Part shown: piece after piece, positions 23,476 to 35,700 of the stretch | Numbering within the stretch: the first letter of the stretch is position 1 | Layout: each line of letters begins with the position of its first letter | NCBI GenBank assembly: GCA_002633005.1 | Contig: NMRA01000817.1 | Coordinates: 1 to 64,000, forward strand | Reading direction: 5' to 3' | DNA from: Phoronis australis | Taxonomy: Eukaryota; Phoronida; Phoronidae | Length of the DNA stretch: 64,000 nucleotides | The notes under the pieces: model-generated | The model's database searches: none | Seen by the model: only the letters and a program-made list of their open reading frames with translations | Told to the model about the DNA's origin: nothing | Program-made: the position numbers and the translations under genes

Positions 23476-24960
23476 GTGTGTCAAAAATGCTGCGTTCTAA
23501 ATGGTCAGTTAAGCCGTCACTCAAAATCCTGGTGATAGGTCAGTTATTGCCTCACACTGATTAAACCATCAAACTCAGGTTACTATAAGTACCTTTCGCA
23601 CGTAGAGGGACACCTTAGGAGGCTGTCGGTGTCTTTTCCAACTTGAACAATTACTCCCATATTTGAACTTCTTTCATTCAGTTGCCTAAATCGACAGCTG
23701 ATCATTTTTACACCGCGGGTATCGGGGTATGTTGTATGTATTAATAATAACATTGTTTGTGGCCAAAATATAAGTACGAACTTCAAAAGCAGCACATATG
23801 TAAACAACGGCACATTGATCGACATTTCGATTTATTGTCTGTAAACCATTCTCAAGACAAAAGTTGACAATAGTCCAGTCAATTGACACAAGCAGGCATC
23901 GATCAATATGTCGTTTGTGAAGTTCTTTAGGCTGTAAAGTGGCGCCACCTTGTATTTCCTCTCGTAACTTAGTGTTGCAATGTAAGTCACGTTATTGGGA
24001 CCTCGCTGCCTTTATTGATGTTGTTTCACTTCTATTGACTGGAACTATTGTAAATCACTTCATTGTTTACATATCCACTGATTTTAAAGTATGTTGTAAG
24101 TGTGGCGTAGAATTTCCGTTGACTGCTGGTTTGCTACTAGTGACTCATAAAGTCACAGCTGAGAGGTCAAGAACTTTGTTTATTTCATCGCACCTTTTAA
24201 GGGTGAAATATTTAAAAAATAATGACATGTGACACAGTTACTAACATGTTTATGAGCCATATATGCAAAACCAGCTCTCAATGCATTGAAAATCATCAGG
24301 TTGTAATTTGCGAACGATCCAAAATCCCAGGTTGCATTTTCAAAATTCACCTCACATTCATAAATTCCAGCTCCCGAAAATTTTCTGGCATTTTTACGCA
24401 CTGAAGTTGATTTTTAAGTCATCGAATAAATATTTAGGTTATGCTCTTACCTGCAACATTAAATGAATCTTAAATTTCAAGTCGTAGAATTGGGTTCTTA
24501 CGTGCATGCACAGCATTAGACTTACTGTTCTTCTGTTTGCCAAGTATCTGCCGACAAGTATAAAACTGGGCTCGCCTACGTTGCAAATTCCAAATCGCAT
24601 GTTGCAACTTGATATGAGCTGGCTAAAATCTCGGTTCACTTATGTAAAGCGCTGAAATCAGCCTTACAAGTGCCCTGTGGTAGCTTTTCTGCCCATAAGG
24701 GTTATTTGTAGTCTTCGCAGGTTACAGTTAAGTAATGACCTTGACAAGTTCAACTGTAAAATACAAACAAAAAGTGTGCTTTTCAAGTTTTGTTCATGTT
24801 ATTATGTTAGTATGGTATCATAAAATTTGTATTGCACATTGACAAATATCTAGCAGGCAATTGGACATGATCGCGTATGCCAGTTTTGTGGCAGAAACCT
24901 TAACAATGACATCATCAAGCCCCTGCAATACTTAACATTCAGAAGGGATTTTCCTTGCAG

Positions 24961-25067
24961 ATCGACGAGGATTATGAGGGGTATAGCTTAGGTGTATTGA
25001 GTGTACCAAAGCATTACGAAGATGATCTTGAGTGCATCCTCATTCCAAAGGGCCTTATATTAGACAG
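24961..25067 (+). CDS. HPRT1: HPRT exon 2
   Basis: The acceptor is TTTTCCTTGCAG. The exon encodes [23 protein letters not shown] and [12 protein letters not shown], and the donor AG before GTGAGTG splits an Arg codon (phase 2). Its 107-nt length equals human exon 2, and the phase-0 start implies a short upstream first exon. Confidence 0.95.
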
Positions 25068-26691
25068 GTGAGTGAAAGGTGAAAGCACTAGAATTGGGGT
25101 TACTACATTCTTGTAGTTTGGCCTCATAGCAAACACTAGAGTCGGTGCATCTACATGCCTCAAGTTGTATCAGTCTGTTTCTTTATTGCCACCACAAGAG
25201 AGATCCAAGTTGTGTCACTGTTTACCAGATGCAATATGGTATATGTGAACTCTGCTTTTCAATTTCAAAATGGGATATTTTGGGATTGCTGAGATGATGT
25301 AAGTAATTCAGAGATTCTTTGGTTGTAATCTGTCCAGTGTTCTTGTCATGTTGTATTCTTTATGAACAAAATATTTCAAGTACTGTGAAGGCTTCCTGAA
25401 ACTGCTTTGGTTTGAAGTGGTAATATGTTAACAGCATTTGTAAACGCTGTTGGTGTATTTACGTCAACCTCTATCCTACTTACATTCATGTACATCACTA
25501 CGTGATTTCGTTTTGTAGACTCATTGTAGCCGTAGGCCTTCTTCAGGTTCTGCAGCATTCTTAGCAGAAAAAGTTTGGGTATCTGTGCCCGGTTACATGA
25601 AACAGTCCCAAATAGGGTATCAACTAAGTTCCCTAAATCTACTGCATATTTGCAGGCTTGTGAAAACACTGATTCTCCTATCTTATGCTGTTTGAGTATC
25701 ATTACTATGCCAATTTTGGCTTTGATACAAATCGTGAGTGAACTCTACAATGAATGCTCAAAATTATTGAATATAAGTAGGGATCTTTTCATGCAACGCC
25801 CCTAATTTAAGGACAAAGTCCCTGATTATTTTTATTGAATTTAGCTCTCAGTTTTTAGTTAATATTATTAGAAAATGCTATTAGTCAAAGAAGAGCTCAT
25901 AATAAAGACAAAATTATAGAAATATTACATCTGTGCCTAAAGAACGGAACAAATTTATACAAATATTTAGGGAACTCTATAGTTGAATCCGTATTTGTGA
26001 CTGTTTCATTCAACCGGCCACTAGGGCACTCAAGGTGGCAGGGTTCTGAACTTGGGGACTTTATGTTGCCAGCCTCTCACAATATCCATAATACCACCAA
26101 GTTGTTAATAATCTGAGAATGTTCTAATACCTGAAGATGGCCAGAGAAATGACCAACAGACACATTGTGCCACTATTTATGAGCTAAAAGTTGATGTAAT
26201 TAGACCATTAGATTCTAGAAATGGAGTGTTGTGAAGACGTATCATGTAGTGGGTCTTACTTTATTTATAGTGGTAGAGTTGGTCTCTAATTGACACCTCC
26301 ATAACATACAGAAATATTTCACTAATTTCAGACAAAAATGAGTGGTTAAATTGACTTTTTTCACTTTTCAAATGCTGACTAACATTTTTGTAAATGCCGA
26401 CAGTCTCTCAAAGCATTGTTTGATTGCATATATAGTGTAGAACTTAATCGAGGATTTATGCAGTGCGTCTTATTATTTTGAAGTCATGACTTTTCACTTG
26501 TGTATCATACCGTACCCTGAGTTGATAAGATTTCGCTGTACTTTGCTCAAAGTTTGTCTCTCTGTTTCAACCACTGTGTTGTCAACATGCTATTTGATAT
26601 CTAGAGTTAGTAACTCTATCTTTTTACCTGAATTATTTAAAATTTGTTCTCGTGCTCTAATCATGAAGAGCTATCTCTTGATGAAAGGTCT

Positions 26692-26742
<51 letters not shown>

Positions 26743-29700
26743 CTTTATTTAAGAGGATAAAAATACAATAAATGTAAAACATGCTTTAGCCAAAGGCTAA
26801 TATCCAGCATGGTCCTGTTTTATGGTGACAGCACTTGATATTTACCTTGAAGGCCTGGTTTACATGATAAAACTGCATCTACTGTTTATTTATCTGTGAT
26901 TGTCAAGCTAATAATTCATAACCTGATGTCATAAACGTTTAAATATTGAGATACAGTTGTGATAGCCTCTGTTGATAAAAACTGTCGACTGGCGAGGACT
27001 GTGAACGTAATCTCTCTAGAACTATTAATACTTGTGTTCGGAACTTACAATATGCTATATAAGCAAAAGGTTTTTGCTATCCTTTTCAGACCCACGCAAC
27101 ACTAAGGCTCGAATGAGTGAACGGGCAAATCACAATCAAGGTCCATATTCGGTGGCCACTTTTGGTGAAAACTTTTGGTGAAAAATTAAGGTTGTCATAT
27201 AACTGTAAAAGCTGGGTTATTTTAAAGTACCATCATTCCAGGTTTGTAATCTAAAATATTTGTGCACAAGAACCACCAAATAAAATTTTATGGCCTAATG
27301 CATCGCAGTTGCATAAAAGGGTCCGTACACTACAACCTGTGGCCACAGCCCACTTCTATCGTGCAAAAATTCATAAGGTAGCTGTTAATTTATTAAGTTC
27401 TTGATCAAACTGAAGAAGTATCACATACTAAAGTAAGAAAAGTTATTACTGTGCTGATCAAGTTGTTCTAGATGATGATATATTGCATGTCTTAACACAG
27501 TATAATGAGAACTTCTTCTCTTGCAATATGATTCTCACAAAAAGAAAATGACAGGTAACTACTTTTTTCAAAAACTTTATTGGTACTATTTGCCTAGTTT
27601 TCAACACATTCACCAGTTGGTCAAATTAGTTAAAGCAATGTTAGGCCCAGCCTTCAACTTGTAAACAGTAAAAAATGGTANCTGGGTGGGGGGTACGTAC
27701 ACTACGCACAGTCAATCAACGTCAAATTTTGACTAAGTTACAAATGTATGGGATTATCTTGAGTTTTGTGCTGTCTCTACTAGTTGTTTTGTTGCAAGTT
27801 GTCTTGAGAGATAGAGAACCTGCCTCTGCAATATCAGTTGTCACATGACATGTTTTCAAGGATGTTTCTAGCCAAGACCTGTGTGCAGTGTGTGGCATTT
27901 TATTTCCCACAAAATTAATAATGTCCATCGTTTTTTTGTTTTGGATGCATTTTGGAAATATCAGTATTGTTCATGAGAACAGCAGTATGTAAAAATTCTT
28001 GTGGGCAATACTTTATAGCACAGAGGTTGGATGTTTGTACACTACATGGGGGTACGTACACTACATTTCAATGACTTGTCAGGTTTATAAAAAATCTACT
28101 GAGAGTTCACTTACCAAATCTATTCAAAGGGATCAAACAAAAAGTACAGCATAAATTTTTTTATCTGTCTGTCATTCTTTGAAAACAGGCACATGTTATT
28201 AAAATATAGGGGCACATACACTACACTTAATGCTAATATTTCACTCAAAACAAATGCATTTGTACTTAACACCCTTTTAACCTAGCATTTTCAGTGGAGG
28301 AAACTGTCAATGACATGTCAGGTTTGTAACTAAATACTAAGAATCTACTGAGAGTTAGTTGATTTACAAAATCAATTCAAAGAGTAAAAATAAAAAGTAA
28401 AGCATTCATGCGCAAATTTGCCATACTTTGAAAATAGGCACAAATTAAAGTGCGGGGGTACGCACACTACACAAAAGCTAATATTTCACTCAAAACTTAT
28501 GTATTTGCAATAAACACCTTTTTAACCTAACATTTTTAAAGAAGGAAACTGTCTATGACCAGTGTTGCTCACTTTCCAAGTGATATTTTAATTTCATAGC
28601 ATTTGTAAACATGGGAGTACATACACTACAAAAGGGGGTACGTACACTACATCACTGTTTCTGCATCACATGGTAACATAATGTTGTATGGCCATTTATT
28701 TTTCTTTGGTGATAATAAGCACCATGTTGTTATTTAAAAGGCAATGATTTCATTTGCAATGACCATTTGTGTTATTGAATTCCACATGGGGGCAGGTACT
28801 GTTAGCCTTTTTGGCCCATTTTCACCGTAGCAGAACCCAGTCAATATCCAAACTTTTGGTTTGTTTAGATATTGAATAATTTGCTGTGTTTCCTAGGCTA
28901 ACATATTCTACAGTTCTTTTTATTACAGAGAGTGAACTTTAGTTTTTAACCCTCTTTACAGTAGGTAAGGGTTAGAAACGCAGAATTCACAAATTTCGTA
29001 ACGAGTGCCTGTTTTATGATGAACCCTACCATTTCTAAATGATTAGGCACAACTTCGTCTAAGTGATTCTGAAAGTGATTCAAGTTATTCCCAGTCATAT
29101 CAAAGCAATTGCTTACTTAATAAAATAAATTTCTTTTCTACTGTTGACAGTTGAAAATTGTAATTTTTAAAATGGCCACTCGTAACGCTAAAGATGCATG
29201 AAATTCATAGACAAAAACATGCATATATTTCTCAAACATTGTCCGATTTTGATGATTCTTTTTTAATTTGCACAACTAAACAACTCTTTGCATATGAGAT
29301 TCAGTTGGCATTTGGTAAGTGACCAAACAAATTTATTTTAGACTCTAACACAATCAACTCTCGAATATGGACCTTGATTGTGATTTAGCCGTGACGTTAG
29401 TGGAAGTGAGTTTCTCTGTTGAAATCGACCAACTTGATTTGATCCATGAATTTATCTTGTGCTATATTAATTAATTAATTGAGATCATTGCCAGTGACAT
29501 CACAGCTGAGTTTGCTGGCCAACCTGTTGAAGCGTTGTGTTTCATAATCCATTACAATCTTACAGGGTTGAACACGTGGCCTGTGACATCACAGTCGAAT
29601 TTGCTGGCCAACCTGTAGTAGCGTTGTGTTTCATAATCCATTACAGAGTTTCCCCTGCGTGTAAACTTCTGGGCGGCCCGCCACGCTCCTTTTTGGCCCC

Positions 29701-32700
29701 GCCCACTCGTAAATCATACTCAAATTGACCGTCACACACCTAATCATGACGGGGAAACTTCACCGCCACGCAAAAATTGGTAGTAAAAATGATCGCTGGT
29801 AAAAATTATCGCTATTAAAATGACCTAGTAAAAATGATTGCTTGCAAAATGATGGCTAGTAAAATGATGGCTAGTAAAATGAATAAGTACAAGTCACACG
29901 GCACCTTTCGCCATTTGTGGATCGAAAGGGAAAAATAATAATTTTACAATGGTATCTTGAATTGTGCCCCAGTTAAACACAATCATTCAATCCCCTATCC
30001 CCATCCGTACCTCGTTTCTGCCTGGCTATCCGACAATGCAGAAAACTTAATACAGCCGGGGACCAGACAAGGACCTCGATACGAAATTTCTAAAATGAGA
30101 AAGTTCCAGGGCTTGCTAATGAAGTTAGAAACAGTAAGATTTCTGCTTCATTCATTTTATCGTGTCCGAGACATTGTGAATTATACTGGAGGGCGTGACA
30201 TCCAACTGTTTAATCAACCATAGCCCTGCGCCAAAATGGCGTTATTGAATGTTAAGCAGTCTTAGATTCGTCTGAATGGACTATGGACTGGATTATACTT
30301 CGTCTGCTACGCCTGCCAACGCCAATCCACTATCACTGATTTATGTTTAGCAAGACGATATCAATGGAAGTTTTGTTACACGAATTAGTTTATTACGTCT
30401 ACAAAGTTCACATATTTTTGTTCTATGTTTGTCACTCCGTGGATAATTGAATTTGAACACTATTTTTTGTACTCAAGACAAGTGCGACAGAGATTACACT
30501 GTGCCGGATACTTCCTTGCCAATTTGTCTTGCGAAATGTCCTTTACCGAGATACTTCCACTACATGATGCTCGGGTTGGGGTATTGTCTATGACAAGCAA
30601 ACTGCAACCAATTACATCTAATTTTCAAATTTTGCCTGGGGAAGGTCACCCCCCTCACTTTATCCCATGCTCGCATGTGGCGCCGGGGTCCACATCCGCG
30701 TCGAGCATTCACCACCACGCTCCTTTCGAAACCCAGACGATAGGGGGATCCAACTTCTCATATTCGTGTGCAGCAACACGCTTTGCACCCCGTTTTGGCC
30801 ATTTACCACCACGCTCCTTTCAAAACCCAGGGGAAACATTGCATTACATTCTTACAGGGTTTAGCGCATGGCCTGTTACATCACAGCCAAGTTTGCAGGC
30901 CAACCTGTTGTAGTGTTGTCTTTCATAATCCATTACATTCTTACAGGGTTGAGCGCATGGCCTGTGACATCACAGCCGAGTTTGCTGGCCAACCTGTAGT
31001 TGCGTTGTGTGTGTTGAAGGGAGGTTACAAGTTCTTTGGTGATCTCCTGGACAAGATAAAGCAAGTGATCCGCTATGCTGGCAAGTCTATACCACTGTCT
31101 ATTGACTTCATTAGATTAAAGAGTTATCAGGTAAGCACTTGTTGTGATGCTGGTTTCTAAGATGGTGGTCATGTGCCGGCATAAGTCAAATTTCACGTGT
31201 AATGGTCTACTCTATCTCTCTTCATGGCCATTTTAATTTTCAATTAGATTTTGCTTGCCAAAATACTTTACAGGTGATATTTAGTAGTATTTAGCTGAGC
31301 ACTGGTAGAATTTTGCTCACATGTGTGTCATTTTCTGACAGTTTTAACATCTCAAGCACCCCCTGGTGGCCATCTAGGTGAAGTTTTTCACATTTTGTTG
31401 CCAACAGTCAGTTTCTCTATGATATCGACTAGAAAACTAATTGAATGATCTGGGTGAAACATACCAAAGATGTATTATGGTGGGAATGGCCATGAAACAA
31501 TTAATTTTCATTGAGATTCTTCTACTGTGGAAGCCCCTATTGGTCATTTTGGGTGTCTACAAGTTATTATAAAATGTCCTCCCCTGACACCTATATAGTC
31601 AGCCATGTTGAAATTTGATAATCCATTGGAGTGTAAACACATATCACTGTTGGAGTTATTTCTTCAGGGTGGAGAACAATCTACTGAAATCAAGGTGATA
31701 GGAGGAGATGATCTTTCAAATTTAACGAACAAGGTACTGTTATCTGATTGATGCAATCACAAACATTTATTATGTTTGCATTTGTACTGGACATAATGAT
31801 TACCCAGAGTCTAAGTGAAAATGTAATTTTAGTATAGTCTGGAAAATAATGAGCTGTGTTTTAAAAGGTTAAATGTAGACAGAGGGATCTAATACTGCTG
31901 ACTTGCTGAATATTTGCTCTTGAAGACGTATCTCGTTAAAAACTGGCTTTCTAACAAGCGCCACCAATTGAAACCATGGAAAAGGATGTGTCAAAATGTA
32001 ATCGAGCAATCTTTTTCGCATACAAACTGTGTTTGGCATGAAAATCCTGGAAACAAATCAACATGAAAAACTAATGTCATGCAGATTTGGCTTAGATGTC
32101 AAACAGTATGCTCACTAAGATGGCTGTCTGATGAACACAGAATTGAAATTTGGTGACATACCATTATGGTGGTGGTTGACTGAATGGGGTTTTTACGGGA
32201 AATCTCATTTTTGTCAGAAATGTGGAGTAGAAATGTAAGCAAATCCTTAGAATTTGCACTGTTAGAGCATCAAAATTATTTGCTGATGGGTTTTGTTTTC
32301 ATTCTTTGCTCTTGGCAACTGATTTGGAGTTTGAGAATCAAAAATTGAACAGCGTTTATTATTCAATACCAAGGAGTATGATATGCCTCACCCATATTGA
32401 CATAATTTGCCTAATGAATACATTGTGATGAATAGGTCTGTCCCAATTGGAGTGCTGGTCAAAAAACAAGTTTCATAACATGGTAGGGCTGACTGGTGCT
32501 TTGAAATTTAATTGGCTTCTGCCAGTGTTCATAGACAACAACTGCAAGGCCTTGGGCCATGAGTCAAACAACCTCTTTGAATAGACACAAAGGGGTCAGA
32601 TTGAACTTGTCTTACCGTATTCGCCGTAATAACCGCCCAGGGAGCTTAGAAAAGTTCGGTTCAGGGGGAGGGGCGCTTATTATAACCCAAGACGATTGAA

Positions 32701-35700
32701 ACCCGGTCTCTGAAACGAGTGAAATCGGAAGCTAAGATTCATCAAATTTACGCTCTGTGATGTATATGTAAACTATGAAAGATTTCAACAAAACTGTGGT
32801 GCATTGCTATCAAACTTTGCTGCTAAATTACGGTCATTTTACAGAAAATTGTGCTGAAATCCCAGGGCGAAAACTGGCTGACTGACTGCCTCGAAATCGC
32901 CGTCTTCGATATGGCGACTTCAATGCTTGAATAAAAATGGTTTCGACTCGAGCAAATTACCTGAAATCCTCATTAAGTTTTATAAGTAGCGTCTCTAAGA
33001 TTTTTTAAGTTCCTGTGGAGTCTGGATTAACGGCAGGTTTAAGTACAAATCTGTGCAACATCGTGCCATCTACATGTATGATCGGCAACACAGCGAGAAA
33101 AATGTCTGGACGAACACACATGTTGTTGTCACATGACGTTTGTTTTGAAGTTCGTCTGTGAGTAAGTGAGCGCGTGCGTGTCACCAGAGTTCATTTGCCA
33201 AAGCACAGGCCAGAGCCACGTAATCTAACTAGCTACATGTGTCTAAAGAAATTTGCACAACCTGTAGGCCTAAACCAGAGTGTGTTTCATCCAACACTTG
33301 CCGGTCTCGTGCTTAAAGCTTTCGACATTTTTCTCGGTAAGGCCCATATTAGTCGCCGTGTAGCTGGATGCGTACGTAACTATCTGACAGTTATTTTTCG
33401 GTGTAAGGGTGTGTAAGCATTCACTGTCAGTTGTCATTTTATCGGATATTGGGCTTAAAAACATCAATTATAATGGTTAAGCAAACAATCCATCTCAAAA
33501 ATAACGCAAACATGTTTTATAGTAGGCCTATTAGAAATTGTCGGAAATTAGTGCCAATATTCATTTCTTATTGATGCTATGCTACCCGTTTCATGAATGG
33601 ATAGTTCCCGACTAATGTCTTTGATGACAGGTTCATGTATGTAGTGCGCGCTTCCTCGCCATGCGCGTTTAACACCGAGTTATTTTTATTCATGAGACAG
33701 TCGATGTGTCTACTGAAAGGTCAGACCATAGTGGGACATGGTCGTCGCAAGAGCGTAGCAACGCTGTTGCATTCTTTTTGAAACACTGCGTTACTTTGAA
33801 GTGTAAAGTCACGACTAAATACAAACGTAGCAGTGCCGCTGGTGGTCTAGTAGATCCGTGCAAAAAATTTTTGATAAATTGAAGACGTTACTGTAGCCGT
33901 GTTTTAGGACTGTAGGTACGTCATTGTTCGCATGTACACGTTCATGGACTGGGCGCTTATTTCAGCAAAGTCTGAAAACGCGTCGGGGGGCGCTTATAGG
34001 GGCATCGGCGGTTATTAGGGCGAATACGGTATTCATAGTCAAGGGAGGGCCTTTTAGTTGTCTTTGAACATTGGCAGAGCCTGACGACATATCTGCAGGA
34101 ACCACTCAATTATCAATACCCAGAAATCAGGCAGCTCCGTTGGGAAAACTATTTTAAAGTAAATTCTAGATTTTAGGATTTGTATTTTTTTCGCATCCGC
34201 TTCAGTTATGTTATAGCAGAGACACCAAGGGACATAGTAAATGCATTTAACAACTTCATATGTTTACATTGGGTATAACACCAGTGTTATTTTAACACCA
34301 TACTGGAACTGACTTATCCTTGTCTAGTGTAATTCTGTGAACTTTAGATTTATATTATTTAACCATTAAATTGACATTCTTTGTAATCAGTGGTGGCACT
34401 GTTGTTTTCAGAATGTGTTAATTGTTGAAGACATCATCGATACTGGTAACACCATGATCAAGTTATTGAAAATAGTTGAGAGTTATAAGCCCAAGTCAGT
34501 CAAGGTAGCCAGCTTGTTGGTGAAGCGAAAGAGTGATCGGCGTAGTGACTACAGACCTGATTGTGAGTTGCATTGTTACATGGCACACACACGAGTGTGG
34601 GTGTAGGTTGTAGTCATCATCAGTAGGTGACTCACTGTCTGCACATCTCAATTCCCTGGGAGGATCTATCGCAAATTTGCCGGGTCTGTTCCTATGAATA
34701 TGGCAACAGATGAGGATGTCTTCGGCATCTTCGCAGAACTTCACATTTATGTATTATCAGGGCTTGGAATTTTCCGTGGAAACGCGGATTTCCGCTTTTT
34801 TCAAATGTGCTTTCCGCTTTTTTTATAATATTTCCGCGTAAAAAAATCGGATTTGATATGAAATTTCCGCGGCAAATTCCTTTCTTACCGCGGCGTTGCA
34901 GACGACGTTCACCTCGAAAAGCGGAAGTTGCTCTTTATGTTTCGGAGGAACGTAAATTGTCAACATTGCCGGGGCATCTGGGACAGCATGGTGGGATTTT
35001 CAATGGTGTCTCGTGTTATTGTTAAGCGCGGCGACAAATACTACCGCTCTGCAGCCAAAAATGTGTGGGTTGGGAGTGGACGGGCGAGCTAAAAGGACGC
35101 AGATGCATGCTACTGATGGTGGTAACGTTTTTTTTAGTCCTCCCGATTTTTGTCGGGGAAAGGTTCACATTGACCATTTCAAGGCTGGTTATCGGGCATG
35201 ATTTGGGCCGTAAAAGTTTCAAAGTTTCCCCGTTTTTTGTCATTGGTCATTCCAAGCCCTGTATTATGGAGGGGTAAATTTTTTGATATGGGCTGTTTAG
35301 GAGCTATATCAGTATTTTCAAGTCCCTTTTTGCATTATCCTTTTTGTCTACAAAACTGCTCTTTATGTTTTGGAGGAACGTAAATTGTCAACATTGCCGG
35401 GGCATCTAGGATAGCGTGGTGGGATTTTCAATGGCGTCACGTGTGATTGTAAACCGCAGTGACAAATACTACGGCTCTGCAGCCAAAAATGTGTGGGGGT
35501 GGGAGTGGACGGTCGAGCTAAGAAGATGCAGACGCATGCTACTGATGGTGGTAACGTTTTTTTTCTTAGTCCTCCCGATTTTTGTTGGCGAAAGGTTCAC
35601 ACCAGCTATTTCAAGGCTCGGTAGCGCGCATAGTTTGGGCTGTACGTTCCACGTCTTTTGTCATTGGTCATTCCAAGCCCTGAAGTTAGCAGTATGTACC

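Noticed and set aside
26680-26752. Poly-isoleucine ORF end
   Set aside because: Translation of an (AAT)n microsatellite, not a protein.
30425-30913. 162-aa plus-strand ORF with His/Pro-rich middle
   Set aside because: It runs across a repeat (CCACCACGCTCCTTTC twice) and into the dead exon-3 copy in the wrong frame; no domain.
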